A stretch of 64,000 nucleotides of DNA from an uncultured Desulfuromonas sp. Lineage in GTDB: Bacteria; Desulfobacterota; Desulfuromonadia; Desulfuromonadales; Desulfuromonadaceae. Positions 1 through 8,233 of the stretch are shown piece after piece. The notes under the pieces were generated by a model, which worked only from the letters and a program-made list of their open reading frames with translations, did no database searches and was not told where the DNA came from. Every line of letters starts with the position of its first letter. Position 1 is the stretch's first letter. The stretch spans positions 1,302,001 through 1,366,000 of the forward strand of contig NZ_OY787469.1 of assembly GCF_963678835.1 (NCBI RefSeq), read 5' to 3'. Both the position numbers and the translations under genes were made by a program.

Positions 1-303
1 TCTGTCGATTCTGTTGCGGTGATCAACGCCGTATGTAAGGTATGTCAGGTCACTGAACTGGCGTTAAAGACGACAAGGCGGGGCACAACCAACCTTGCAA
101 GGGATTTGGCTGTTTATACTCTCAGGGCACACAGTCAAAAAACGCTTGCTGAAGTTGGCAACGTGATCGGGTGCGAGAATTATAGTACCGTCAGCTCTGC
201 CATTGAGCGCATGAAAAAAGAACGTAGAAAAGGGGTCAAGTCTGCTGTTGACTTATATTTAATGCGAGGTAAGCTGTTTCCATGTCGAGACCATTACGCA
301 TAG
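1..303 (+). pseudogene. C-terminal end of a Y1 transposase, cut by the left window edge and by a tandem-duplication junction
   Basis: The frame is open from base 1. Bases 1-220 are identical to 963-1182 inside the next transposase gene and encode its DnaA domain IV-like C-terminal region. After the shared sequence ending atgaaaaaag, this copy runs straight into the 5' end of the next element at 221, adding about 27 unrelated residues before the stop. This is what the junction of a 962-bp tandem duplication (unit 221-1182) looks like. The last 27 residues of the normal protein are missing. Its N-terminal HUH domain lies outside the window, so activity cannot be judged. Confidence 0.8.
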
Positions 304-1270
304 AATATCCGGGTGCCTGGTATCATGTGATGAATCGTGGGCGGCGGCGAGAAGACATTTATCAGGACGATGAGGATTTCCACCTGTTCTTGAAAGTATT
401 GCAAGATACCGCAAAGATGTGGAACTTGAAAGTGTCTGCCTATTGCCTGATGTCGAATCATTATCATCTGTTGGTTCAGACACCGGATGGCAACCTTTCT
501 CGTTGTATGCGCCATCTTAACGGTGTTTACACCCAGCGCTATAATCGCAGACACAGCACTGACGGCCAATTGTTCCGTGGCCGCTACAAAGCAGTGTTGG
601 TCGAAGAGGATAGCCATTTGTTGCAACTCTTACGTTATATCCATCGCAACCCTCTTGAGGCGTGTATCGTTTCAGAGTTGGATGCGTACAACTGGTGCAG
701 TCATCGCGGTTATCTTGCTGACGAGAAACACTGGCAGTGGTTGCACTGCACCCCATTGTTGAAGATGTTTTCATCGACAAGAAAAAAAGCTTTTGAAGAT
801 TATCTCTCTTTTGTGAGACAGCAAGACTCTGAAGAGGTGCAGCAATTTTTTTCACGCAAAAATCTTCCATCGATCTTTGGCTCTGAGGGGTTTATCGAGA
901 AGATAAGAAACAAGTACGAGTTCTTCCTTCAGGACAAAGAGATTGCAGGGCGAGATGTTTTATCTGTCGATTCTGTTGCGGTGATCAACGCCGTATGTAA
1001 GGTATGTCAGGTCACTGAACTGGCGTTAAAGACGACAAGGCGGGGCACAACCAACCTTGCAAGGGATTTGGCTGTTTATACTCTCAGGGCACACAGTCAA
1101 AAAACGCTTGCTGAAGTTGGCAACGTGATCGGGTGCGAGAATTATAGTACCGTCAGCTCTGCCATTGAGCGCATGAAAAAAGCGTTGGAGAGTGACTCGG
1201 GGGCGAGAAAATTGTATCAGAAGATTTGTTTAGAACTTAAGGTTGGTCAAAGGCAGACTTGACCCCTTTT
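229..1270 (+). mobile_element. Y1-transposase (RAYT-like) element, copy 1
   Basis: The element is bounded by inverted copies of AAAAGGGGTCAAGTCTGC. Each end also folds as a short hairpin of the form GTCAA-N8-TTGAC, at 235-252 on the left and 1246-1263 on the right. The right hairpin overlaps the stop codon of the transposase. A second copy with the same ends lies at 4053-5097. The layout, one Y1 transposase gene between inverted hairpins, matches REP-associated tyrosine transposases. The exact cleavage sites cannot be told from the sequence. Confidence 0.8.
282..1262 (+). CDS. REP-associated tyrosine (Y1/HUH) transposase with DnaA-like C-terminal domain
   Basis: This 326-residue protein begins MSRPLRIEYPGAWYHVMNRG, the typical start of the Y1_Tnp family. 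The HUH metal-binding motif is the HYH of SNHYHLLV near residue 62. The probable nucleophile is one of the tyrosines of GVYTQRYNRRH near residues 84-88. Residues about 255-300 resemble DnaA domain IV, the helix-turn-helix that binds DnaA boxes, so the C-terminus probably binds DNA. Family members cut and rejoin single-stranded hairpin ends. It is about 95 percent identical to the protein at 4109-5089. The gene fills the element and its stop lies inside the right-end hairpin. The ATG follows the aggtaag sequence shared by both copies. Confidence 0.9.
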   Translation: MSRPLRIEYPGAWYHVMNRGRRREDIYQDDEDFHLFLKVLQDTAKMWNLKVSAYCLMSNHYHLLVQTPDGNLSRCMRHLNGVYTQRYNRRHSTDGQLFRGRYKAVLVEEDSHLLQLLRYIHRNPLEACIVSELDAYNWCSHRGYLADEKHWQWLHCTPLLKMFSSTRKKAFEDYLSFVRQQDSEEVQQFFSRKNLPSIFGSEGFIEKIRNKYEFFLQDKEIAGRDVLSVDSVAVINAVCKVCQVTELALKTTRRGTTNLARDLAVYTLRAHSQKTLAEVGNVIGCENYSTVSSAIERMKKALESDSGARKLYQKICLELKVGQRQT

Positions 1271-1294
1271 TCTTAAAAGCTCAGTTTATCAATA

Positions 1295-1335
1295 GGTTAC
1301 AAATTATTTTCACAGTTTTTAACAGTGTTTTTTGT
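1295..1335 (+). repeat. A/T-rich segment repeated at 3749-3788
   Basis: The roughly 40 bases starting GGTTACA and containing CAGTTTTTAACAGT recur at about 80 percent identity at 3749-3788. Here the segment lies upstream of the adhesin gene; there it lies upstream of a decayed MITE. It probably marks an old duplication of a promoter region. Confidence 0.45.
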
Positions 1336-1404
1336 CCTTTTTTGCCGTCGTGCTGTTAGCATGAGGCGCGATGTTTGCAAAAAAGGAGGAAAAGTGATGA
1401 CCCG

Positions 1405-1527
1405 TTGTGTCGGGCCTCACGGTTGGTTGTGATCGTGTTTTTGTTCGTGACAACCTGTTTTACAAAGGATGTAAACGCGGCGGTAGACACGACGTCAACA
1501 GAAATGACTGATAAGAGTTCGTTGTAA
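1405..1527 (+). CDS. Possible small secreted peptide, perhaps frameshifted
   Basis: A 40-codon frame starting at TTG has a hydrophobic core (VVIVFLFVTT) followed by NAA, as in a signal peptide. A strong AAGGAGG (1383-1389) and an ATG at 1397 lie just upstream but in a different frame that closes after 11 codons. Either the true gene is frameshifted or the resemblance is chance. It sits directly before the adhesin gene in the same direction. No function is proposed. Confidence 0.2.
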   Translation: MCRASRLVVIVFLFVTTCFTKDVNAAVDTTSTEMTDKSSL

Positions 1528-1585
1528 AACGGTAATTTATTTTTATGATGACAAATAGACGGCACAACATCAAAGGGAGCTCAAG

Positions 1586-3298
1586 ATGAACACATGGCGA
1601 AATAAAATATTTACTCTTGCAGTGACTCTTCTCGTCAGCGGCGCGGCAATCCCGGCCCATGCGGACCAGGTTATCAATGATAATCTTATTGTTGATGGGA
1701 GTGTTTGCATCGGCAACGACTGCGATAATGGGGCGGCGTTCGGTGACACCACTCTTCTCTTTAGAGAAAACAACCTTCGCATCCTGTTTGAAGATACGTC
1801 TCTGCCTGATGGTATAGATTCGGGTCGTTATCCTGCAACAGACTGGCAAATCACCATTAATGATAGCGAGGCTGGAGGAAGCAACTATTTTGGTGTGGAT
1901 AATGTGACCAACTATCGATCCGCCTTACGTATCTACGAAGGCCTTGATGCCGCAGTGGTCATTGGTGAAGGTGCCACGTCAAGCGGCGACAATACCCTCT
2001 CCATTGGGACAAGCGGCCATGAACGACGGATCACCAACGTGGCGGACGGCGAAGATGCCACCGATGCCGCTACCTATGGCCAACTGACCACCGTGCAAAG
2101 CCAGGTGACGACCAACGCCACCAGCATCAGCACCAATGCCGATAATATCAGCCAGAACAGCAGCGACATTGTCACCAACAGCGCCGATATTGCCACCAAC
2201 GCCACCAGCATCAGCACCAATGCCGATAATATCAGCCAGAACAGCAGCGACATTGTCACCAACAGCGCCGATATTGCCACCAATGCCAGCGCTATCAGTA
2301 ACAACAGTGCCGCAATTGCCGTGAATACCGAGAGCATTTCGGCCAACACCACCAGCATCAACGCCAACAGCACCGCCATCAACGCCAATACCAGTGCCAT
2401 CAGCACCAACGCCGATAACATCAGCCAGAACACTAGCGATATCGCAGCCATCAATACCACCCTGTCGAGTTTGTCCGCAACGGGCAGCGACAGTGCCAGC
2501 GCCAGCGGCACCGACAGTCTGGCGTTGGGTTCCGGGGCTACGGCTTATGACTACGATACCGCTATTGGTGCCAATGCCACGGTCACGGCCGACGGTTCCA
2601 CGGCGGTTGGCTCCAATACCCTCATCGAATCGGAGAACGCTGTCTCCATTGGAGCCGATGCCACCGTGAACAGTGAGGCTGTTGGCGGTGTTGCCCTCGG
2701 TCAGAATGCGGTCGTGGAACAAGGAGCGACCAATGCCATTGCTTTGGGCAAAGACTCGGTGGCCGATGAAGCCAATACCGTGTCCGTCGGCAGCAGCGAC
2801 AACCAGCGGCGTATCACCAATATCGCCGACGGCGAAAACGACGGCGATGCGGTCAATGTCAGTCAGCTCAATCCGGTGAAAAGCGCTGTCAGCAGCAACA
2901 GCACGGCCATTGCCGATGAAGCTGAGACCCGCGCCGCCGCCGATGAAGCACAGCAAGAGGCGATTGACAACAATAGCCAAACCCTTGCCCGGAATATTCA
3001 GGATATCAGTGACAATCGCAGCGCCATTGTCGAGAATCGGCGGGATATCAAGCGCTTAAGCAAAGATGTCGATATTAACCGCGCCGGTATTGCGGCGGTG
3101 GCGGCCATGGCGGCCATTCCCGGTCCGGTGCCGGGCAAGCGCAATTCCTTCGGCATCGGTTACGGCACCTTTAAAGGGGAAGATGCCCTGGCTCTGGGTT
3201 TTAAAGCGGATTTGACGCAAAATCTGAGAATGACCACGGCCGTGTCCCACTCACGACATGATATGGCTGCCAATGTCGGTCTTGGCTGGAGCTGGTAG
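1586..3298 (+). CDS. YadA-type trimeric autotransporter adhesin
   Basis: This 570-residue protein has a signal peptide (about residues 1-26, ending PAHA). It has a YadA-head-like repeat region rich in AxGxxA/SxAxG turns (about 305-400). Two RRITNxADG...DA neck/stalk motifs lie near 147 and 410. A long coiled-coil stalk and a C-terminal beta-barrel anchor (about 500-570) complete it. The stalk is built of heptads of the form IxxNxxx, so asparagine recurs at core position d, a pattern known in trimeric autotransporters. The protein is expected to trimerise, insert its own barrel in the outer membrane and mediate attachment. AGGGAGC precedes the ATG by 7-8 bases. A strong terminator lies about 310 bases downstream. 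Confidence 0.9.
   Translation: MNTWRNKIFTLAVTLLVSGAAIPAHADQVINDNLIVDGSVCIGNDCDNGAAFGDTTLLFRENNLRILFEDTSLPDGIDSGRYPATDWQITINDSEAGGSNYFGVDNVTNYRSALRIYEGLDAAVVIGEGATSSGDNTLSIGTSGHERRITNVADGEDATDAATYGQLTTVQSQVTTNATSISTNADNISQNSSDIVTNSADIATNATSISTNADNISQNSSDIVTNSADIATNASAISNNSAAIAVNTESISANTTSINANSTAINANTSAISTNADNISQNTSDIAAINTTLSSLSATGSDSASASGTDSLALGSGATAYDYDTAIGANATVTADGSTAVGSNTLIESENAVSIGADATVNSEAVGGVALGQNAVVEQGATNAIALGKDSVADEANTVSVGSSDNQRRITNIADGENDGDAVNVSQLNPVKSAVSSNSTAIADEAETRAAADEAQQEAIDNNSQTLARNIQDISDNRSAIVENRRDIKRLSKDVDINRAGIAAVAAMAAIPGPVPGKRNSFGIGYGTFKGEDALALGFKADLTQNLRMTTAVSHSRHDMAANVGLGWSW
2114..2281 (+). repeat. Tandem 84-bp repeat in the adhesin stalk
   Basis: Two nearly identical 84-bp units (2114-2197, 2198-2281) encode 28 residues each, exactly four heptads. 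The unit length keeps both frame and heptad register, so stalk length can change by slippage or recombination without breaking the protein. Confidence 0.9.
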
Positions 3299-3436
3299 GT
3301 CGGGCATTGAATGACCTCATTGCGTAGCAAACTCGGGAGCGTCCCAAGCCCTACCTCGGGCTGTTTCAGATGCTTGCGGGCCATGGAACGGTGGCGGTTT
3401 GCACCGCAAAAGCCTGGGACAGCCCCCCGTGCGGGG

Positions 3437-3478
3437 ACAGTCCCGTTTTTGCTGCTCTTTCCCTTAAACTAGTCCCGA
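3437..3478 (+). repeat. Dispersed repeat, partner at 34051-34104
   Basis: The run GTCCCGTTTTTGCTG, then a short variable part, TTTCCCTT(T)AAAC and AGTCC, recurs at 34051-34104. A related piece (GCAAACTCGGG) occurs at 3325-3345. Function unknown. Confidence 0.5.
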
Positions 3479-3510
3479 GTCTACTTACAGCTTTAGACTT
3501 TGTTTATCCG

Positions 3511-3549
3511 TATTCAGGGGACACGTATCAAGTACATGTCCCCTGAATA
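3511..3549. repeat. 13-bp perfect inverted repeat (REP-like)
   Basis: TATTCAGGGGACA (3511-3523) is mirrored by TGTCCCCTGAATA (3537-3549) around a 13-base loop. There is no T-run, so it is not an obvious terminator. It is probably a solo end of a Y1-type element related in style to the others in this window. Confidence 0.6.
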
Positions 3550-3609
3550 TTCCTTTAAACCAGCGCCATACGAAGACACTCTCTTAATTTTTACAGTCGT
3601 TTTTTTCAT

Positions 3610-3656
3610 CCGCCCGGTGAACACTCATTTTGTCGTGTCACCGGGCGGTGTTTTTT
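3610..3656 (+). terminator. Rho-independent terminator
   Basis: An 11-bp GC-rich stem, CCGCCCGGTGA with TCACCGGGCGG, is followed by TGTTTTTTT. It is the first good terminator after the adhesin gene. Confidence 0.85.
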
Positions 3657-3874
3657 TAGCCCCTTTTGATGCCATATCCTTTTGAATACCTGGTTAGCAG
3701 GCTCTTTCAAGGACGACTTTTTCTCTTTAAACTCTTTGTATTTCATGTGGTTACAGATTGTTTTACCAGTTTTTAACAGTAGTTTTCCGCCATGTTTCCC
3801 TTTCTGGCTGTTAATGTTGGTCCTGATTGTTTTTAACGCGGGGATGCCGACTGTCGTTCATCTCTACGACTTAA

Positions 3875-4025
3875 CAGGCTGTTGCAAAACAGTCCGGCAG
3901 CCCAAGAACGGGCGGCCAAAATCAACAACTGATCCTCAACGACTTGATTTTGTGAGCAAGACGGAAACACTGTTTTCGGCTTGCGTCGTTGAGATGCCCC
4001 AAGATGGGATGTCTTCGACATCCTG
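3875..4025 (+). mobile_element. 152-bp MITE family 1, copy A (decayed)
   Basis: The element runs from CAGGCTGTTGCAAAACAG to ...CATCCTG, 151 bp, with the internal TTGATTTTGTGAGCAAGACGG block shared by all copies. The left flank is TTAA. It lies between the adhesin and the second Y1 element and has more changes than the other copies. Confidence 0.8.
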
Positions 4026-4052
4026 CCAACTTTTGCCGTGGAGGAGGCGCTA

Positions 4053-5097
4053 GGAAAAGGGGTCAAGTCTGCTGTTGACTTATGTTTAATGCGAGGTAAG
4101 CTGTTTCCATGTCGAGACCATTACGCATAGAATATCCGGGTGCCTGGTATCACGTGATGAATCGTGGGCGGCGGCGAGAAGACATTTATCAGGACGACGA
4201 GGATTTCCTCCTGTTCCTGAAAGTATTGCAAGATACTTCAAAGATGTGGAACTTGAAAGTGTCTGCCTATTGCCTGATGTCGAACCATTATCATCTATTA
4301 GTGCAGACACCGGATGGTAATCTCTCCCGTTGTATGCGCCATCTTAACGGTGTTTATACCCAGCGCTATAATCGCAGGCACAACACAGACGGCCAATTGT
4401 TCCGTGGTCGCTACAAAGCTGTGTTGGTCGAAGAGGACAGCCATTTGGTGGAAATCTTGCGTTATATCCACCGCAATCCTGTCGGAGCCGGTATTGTTTT
4501 AGAGTTGGATGCGTACACATGGTGTAGTCATTGCGGTTATCTTGCTGACGAGAAAGGCTGGCAGTGGTTGCACCGCACCCCATTATTGAAGATGTTTGCA
4601 TCAACAAAGAAAAAAGCTTTTAGCGATTATCTCTCTTTTGTGAGAAAGCAAGATTCTGAAGAGGTGCAGCAATTTTTTTCACGAAAAAATCTTCCGTCGA
4701 TTTTTGGCTCTGAGGGTTTTATCGAGAAGATAAGAAACAAGTACGAGTTCTTCCTTCAGGATAAAGAAATTGCAGGGCGAGATGTTTTATCTGTCGATTC
4801 TGCTGTGGTGATCAACGCCGTATGTAAGGTATGTCAGGTCACTGAACTGGCGTTAAAGACGACAAGGCGGGGCACAACCAACCTTGCAAGGGATTTGGCT
4901 GTTTATACTCTCAGGGCACACAGTCAAAAAACGCTTGCTGAAGTTGGCAACGTGATCGGGTGCGAGAATTATAGTACCGTCAGCTCTGCCATTGAGCGCA
5001 TGAAAAAAGCGTTGGAGAGTGACTCGGGGGCGAGAAAATTGTATCAGAAGATTTGTTTAGAACTTAAGGTTAGTCAAAGGCAGACTTGACCCCTTTT
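4053..5097 (+). mobile_element. Y1-transposase (RAYT-like) element, copy 2
   Basis: The ends are the same as in copy 1: AAAAGGGGTCAAGTCTGC on the left and its inverse on the right, with GTCAA-N8-TTGAC hairpins at 4062-4079 and 5073-5090. No tandem duplication is seen here. Copies 1 and 2 are in the same orientation and bracket the adhesin gene, so recombination between them could delete or duplicate it. Confidence 0.8.
4109..5089 (+). CDS. REP-associated tyrosine (Y1/HUH) transposase with DnaA-like C-terminal domain
   Basis: This 326-residue protein is a near copy of the one at 282-1262 and has the same HYH motif, tyrosine region (GVYTQRYNRRH) and DnaA domain IV-like C-terminus. Differences cluster in the middle (for example HLVEILRYIHRNPVGAG here against HLLQLLRYIHRNPLEAC there). 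This copy keeps the more usual NPVxAG motif, so it may be the healthier one. The gene is intact. Confidence 0.9.
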   Translation: MSRPLRIEYPGAWYHVMNRGRRREDIYQDDEDFLLFLKVLQDTSKMWNLKVSAYCLMSNHYHLLVQTPDGNLSRCMRHLNGVYTQRYNRRHNTDGQLFRGRYKAVLVEEDSHLVEILRYIHRNPVGAGIVLELDAYTWCSHCGYLADEKGWQWLHRTPLLKMFASTKKKAFSDYLSFVRKQDSEEVQQFFSRKNLPSIFGSEGFIEKIRNKYEFFLQDKEIAGRDVLSVDSAVVINAVCKVCQVTELALKTTRRGTTNLARDLAVYTLRAHSQKTLAEVGNVIGCENYSTVSSAIERMKKALESDSGARKLYQKICLELKVSQRQT

Positions 5098-5294
5098 TTT
5101 GTTTTGATTTTTATCGCGGATCTTATCCGATGTTATCGGGAGGGAATCGCGAAGCTAAAAACGCAAAGATATTGTTTTTGATGTGTCCGCTTATGTCCGC
5201 TCTTGTCTGTGGCAATAGGCTTTGACCCACTACGTGTCGGGTTGAGATATTTCAGGATACCGTTAGAGACTGACCACGAAAGAAACGCGGCTCC

Positions 5295-6593
5295 ATGGCG
5301 AAGGACTCTCAAAAATCTGTGAACAGGTCAACCGCTAGAACTGCTGCTGTCGGCTGGTTGGCCAGTGCCAGCGCCTTCACTTACCTGCTGAGTCTGAAGT
5401 TTCCACTCACTCCTATTGTCGCCGCCGTGTTGGCGTGGCTGGCAATAATCATCAGCTGGCCGCAGCTTAGCCGGTCAGCCCGGCAGCAGTCTTCAACGCT
5501 GCTTGCGGCAGGGATGATTCTTATCGGCTGGTCTCTGTTCAAGGGCACTGCCATCGATACGGTTGCGCTGCTGGGAAAAAATCTGCCGTTGCTGTCGATG
5601 TTTGTTGCGGTGTCGTTTCTCTCCCTTACCAATCCGCTGGTTCCGAACAGCACGCAGCCGCGTGGAAGAAAAGGGGTTTTGTCAACACTGCTCACCAGCC
5701 ATTTGCTGGGCTCGGTGATCAACATCTCCATTATTTTCGTCGTCGGCGACCGCCTGGCGCGTCACGGGAAATTGAAACCCGTCCAAGCGCAGGTGATGAT
5801 GCGCAGTTTCTGTTCTGCAGCTTTCTGGTCGCCGTTTTTTGTGGCCATCGGCGTGGCCATGACCTATGCGCCCGGCTCGGAGTGGCGGCATACGGTGCTC
5901 CCAGGGTTGATCATGACGTTGCCGATGTTTGCCATCAGTTTTATTGACGCCATGCGCCAAAGCGGCGAAGCGTTTGAAGGGTATCCTTTAAGTGTGGAAA
6001 GTCTCTTTATCCCTTTTGCGCTGGCAATCGCTGTACTCGTCGGCCATGCTCTTATCCATTCCGTCAGCATTCTCACCATTATCACCATCATGGCTCCCAT
6101 CGGCGCGCTGCTTTTTATGCGTGAGCGGCCCCGCCTGGGGAAAACCAGAGACTATGTGGAAACCCGTCTGGCGAATATTTCCAGTCAATTTGCCCTGTTT
6201 CTGACCGCGGGCGTTTTTTCAACCGGCATCTCTTCGCTCATCGCCAGCTACCCCGATGTTCTTTCGTTTGAAATTTCGCGGTTTTCACCACTGCTGTTTT
6301 TCGTCTTCAGCGCAGTGATGATGATTGTCGCGCTGTTCGGCATCCATCCGGTGGTCAGCATTGCGCTGGTGAGTCCCTTTCTGGCGCCTGTTGTCATCAA
6401 CCCCAGCCAACTCGCCTTTTTGTATCTCACAGTCTGGGGTATTGCCACGGGAGCCAGTCCATTGTCGGGCGTTGGCTTGGCCATTGTCGGGCGCTATCAC
6501 GTTCCCAGCCGTACTGTATTAAAAATGCAACTGAACTATATGGTGCTGATGTGGCTTTGCTCCGGTCTGGTCAACATGTTCTGGTTTGGGTGA
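5295..6593 (+). CDS. Polytopic membrane permease of unknown substrate
   Basis: This 432-residue protein is almost entirely hydrophobic, with roughly 10-12 predicted membrane segments. It resembles ion-transporter-superfamily permeases in style; the segment GIHPVVSIALVSPFLAPV is typical of a re-entrant or signature loop of such carriers. I cannot name the substrate. The ribosome site before the ATG is weak (aaagaaacgc). A damaged copy of its last roughly 85 codons is found at 17141-17393. The first gene of a cassette-like series starts 195 bp downstream. Confidence 0.6.
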   Translation: MAKDSQKSVNRSTARTAAVGWLASASAFTYLLSLKFPLTPIVAAVLAWLAIIISWPQLSRSARQQSSTLLAAGMILIGWSLFKGTAIDTVALLGKNLPLLSMFVAVSFLSLTNPLVPNSTQPRGRKGVLSTLLTSHLLGSVINISIIFVVGDRLARHGKLKPVQAQVMMRSFCSAAFWSPFFVAIGVAMTYAPGSEWRHTVLPGLIMTLPMFAISFIDAMRQSGEAFEGYPLSVESLFIPFALAIAVLVGHALIHSVSILTIITIMAPIGALLFMRERPRLGKTRDYVETRLANISSQFALFLTAGVFSTGISSLIASYPDVLSFEISRFSPLLFFVFSAVMMIVALFGIHPVVSIALVSPFLAPVVINPSQLAFLYLTVWGIATGASPLSGVGLAIVGRYHVPSRTVLKMQLNYMVLMWLCSGLVNMFWFG

Positions 6594-6787
6594 TGGCCGT
6601 TTGGTGGGGGCATTTTTATTCGGCCGCTTGATCCTCAATGATACCCCCTTTCCTGAGTATCCTGAATGGAATGTGGGGATTTTTTTTCTTAAGTTTGCAG
6701 ATTTTCTATTGATTCTAATGTTTTTGTCGTAACATTGTCAGACGGGCAAGCGCACTAATAACGTGTTAAGTTCCTTTTGGATGAAAT
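6594..6787 (+). other. Non-coding stretch before the first cassette-like gene
   Basis: The region is A/T-rich. Near its end it has CGTGTTAAGTTCC, which contains a match to the integron R' consensus GTTRRRY (GTTAAGT). It could be the 3' part of an attachment site, but no convincing paired arm was found. Otherwise nothing is recognised. Confidence 0.25.
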
Positions 6788-7105
6788 ATGAACCAGATTT
6801 CCAATACGCCAAAGCCTCCTTATTTTGCCGTAATTTTCACCTCACATCGCACTGCAGGTGATCAGGGCTATAGCGAGATGGCTCGTAGAATGGTTGCGTT
6901 AGCTTCGAAGCAGCCTGGGTTCCTTGGATTTGAATCAGCAAGAGAAGACGTCGGAATTACGGTATCGTATTGGTCTGACATGGACTCAATTCAAAACTGG
7001 AAAAACAACATTGACCACAAAATTGCTCAAAAATTGGGTCGAGAAAAGTGGTACTCATCGTTTAAAGTAAGAATTTCAAAAGTTGAAAAAGATTACGGCA
7101 TTTAA
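6788..7105 (+). CDS. Antibiotic biosynthesis monooxygenase (ABM)-fold protein
   Basis: This 105-residue single-domain protein has the ABM pattern: a beta strand (YFAVIFTSHR), a helix with MARRMVALASKQPGFLGFES, and the WSDMDSIQNWKNNIDHKIAQ helix. Members form ferredoxin-like dimers and include small oxygenases and heme-degrading enzymes; the substrate here is unknown. The gene is short, on the + strand, and followed immediately by an attC-like hairpin, as in an integron cassette. Confidence 0.75.
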   Translation: MNQISNTPKPPYFAVIFTSHRTAGDQGYSEMARRMVALASKQPGFLGFESAREDVGITVSYWSDMDSIQNWKNNIDHKIAQKLGREKWYSSFKVRISKVEKDYGI

Positions 7106-7168
7106 CAAAGGTATAAACACCGATGTTTTCACTGCGCTCAAAACGCGGGTCATGTCGGTGTTATGGCT
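7100..7168 (+). other. attC-like site 1
   Basis: Starting at the stop codon of the preceding gene, ATTTAAC fits the R'' consensus RYYYAAC. The arms AACACCGA and TCGGTGTT pair across a variable centre, and the site closes with GTTATGG. A MITE is inserted a few bases downstream, so the junction with the next gene is disturbed. Confidence 0.45.
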
Positions 7169-7175
7169 CCTATAA

Positions 7176-7328
7176 CAGGATGTTGAAAAAAGTCCCATCC
7201 GGGGCCTTTTTAATGACGCAAACCGAAAATGCGATTTCCGTCTCGCTTACAAAATCAAGGACTTGAAAACCTGTCCTTGATTTTGGCCGCCTGCCCATGG
7301 GCTCCACAGGCTGTTTTTTAACTGCCTG
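7176..7328 (-). mobile_element. 152-bp MITE family 1, copy B
   Basis: A 153-bp element runs CAGGATGTTGAAAAA...CCTG in the opposite orientation to copy A, with the shared central inverted repeat around CAAGGAC. The 4-base flanks are ATAA and ATAG, close to a target duplication. It separates an attC-like site from the next gene. Confidence 0.85.
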
Positions 7329-7342
7329 ATAGAGGTATCTGG

Positions 7343-7774
7343 ATGATCGAATATAAACATGCAGTAACATCTGATTTAGCCGAAATTGAGACGCTTCTAA
7401 CGTATTATGATTTACCGGCAAGTGACTGTTTTCTACATTTAGAAAACTTTGTTGTCGCATTCGCTGACGGTATGTTGGTGGGGGTAGGCGGTTTTGAAAG
7501 TTGCGGTAACTATGGTCTTGTGCGCTCTTTTGCTGTCTCACCGGAATTCAAAGGTCATGGCATCGCAAAGAGCCTATTTCAAATGGTCTACGATCTGGCG
7601 TTGGAACAAGGTAAGGAATCACTCTATCTACTTACCACCACCGCATCAGACTATTTTAAAAAGCTCGGTTTCTCAGAGTGTGTTCGCTCAAACTGCCCAG
7701 AGCCGATAACGTGTACCAAGCAGTTCTCTGAATTGTGCCCTGGCTCTGCGATTACAATGTTGCTTGCGCTATGA
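7343..7774 (+). CDS. GNAT acetyltransferase, ArsN2-like
   Basis: This 143-residue GNAT-fold protein has motif A in FAVSPEFKGHGIAKSL (acetyl-CoA binding, R/Q-x-x-G-x-G/A type). Its C-terminal signature YLLTTTASDYFKKLGF, then QFSELCPGSA, is characteristic of the ArsN2 group. Known relatives acetylate amino-group toxins such as arsenic-containing amino acids; the substrate here is an inference. AGAGG precedes the ATG. It is the second gene of the cassette-like block and is followed by a clear attC-like hairpin. Confidence 0.75.
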   Translation: MIEYKHAVTSDLAEIETLLTYYDLPASDCFLHLENFVVAFADGMLVGVGGFESCGNYGLVRSFAVSPEFKGHGIAKSLFQMVYDLALEQGKESLYLLTTTASDYFKKLGFSECVRSNCPEPITCTKQFSELCPGSAITMLLAL

Positions 7775-7782
7775 AAGTCCCA

Positions 7783-7837
7783 GCCATAACGAGCAAAGGC
7801 AGCGGATGTTACGCACCGCTGCTTTGAGCGTTAGCTC
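7783..7837 (+). other. attC-like site 2
   Basis: A 55-base imperfect palindrome. AACG-AGCAAAG-GCAGCGG pairs with CCGCTGC-TTTGA-GCGTT, leaving single extrahelical bases, and the site ends GTTAGCT. Size, arm pairing, bulged bases and position between two + strand genes fit an integron attC site. Confidence 0.65.
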
Positions 7838-7891
7838 TTAAATTATGATGATATTTATATGATGATATTTAATTCTGCAAATGGAGATCCA

Positions 7892-8233
7892 ATGCTTCTT
7901 GATTCAGTTCAAGGGCTTCGTGAGTTGCATAAGCAGTTTGAGGATTTCCTTTCTTCCTCTGCCGAGGAGGCTTCGTTTGGGGCCATCACAAACAGTGACC
8001 CCGCGCCATATGAAGAGCTGCTATGTGGGCTGCACGTAATGAAGAATGAGGGTTATAACGATCTCACATTCTCAGATGACAGGTGGCTTGTGCTGTCTGG
8101 CTCGCCAAGGGTCTTGTCTGACTTTAGTAAGAGTTTATTCGTTCAACATGACGGTGATCATAATCATTGGTATGGCAGTCCGGTCTCTCTAATTATTGAG
8201 GCAGATGGCTGGAGGGCTGGCAGTGAGGGCTAA
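7892..8233 (+). CDS. Small hypothetical protein in cassette-like block
   Basis: From the ATG at 7892 (GGAG five bases upstream) it encodes 113 residues; an in-frame ATG at 7859 has no ribosome site. It is acidic and soluble, with a C-terminal HDGDHNHWYGSPVSLIIEADGW segment rich in His and Asp. This faintly recalls small immunity proteins, but I do not recognise the family. An attC-like site begins at its stop codon. Confidence 0.6.
   Translation: MLLDSVQGLRELHKQFEDFLSSSAEEASFGAITNSDPAPYEELLCGLHVMKNEGYNDLTFSDDRWLVLSGSPRVLSDFSKSLFVQHDGDHNHWYGSPVSLIIEADGWRAGSEG

Noticed and set aside
1979-2980. Long - strand frame antisense to the adhesin gene
   Set aside because: The repeat-rich codons of the coiled coil keep the opposite strand open. 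The protein is Gly/Val/Asp-rich low complexity without any domain.
3682-4053. 123-codon + strand frame after the adhesin terminator
   Set aside because: Its second half is the MITE copy A and its first half is low-complexity A/T-rich sequence.
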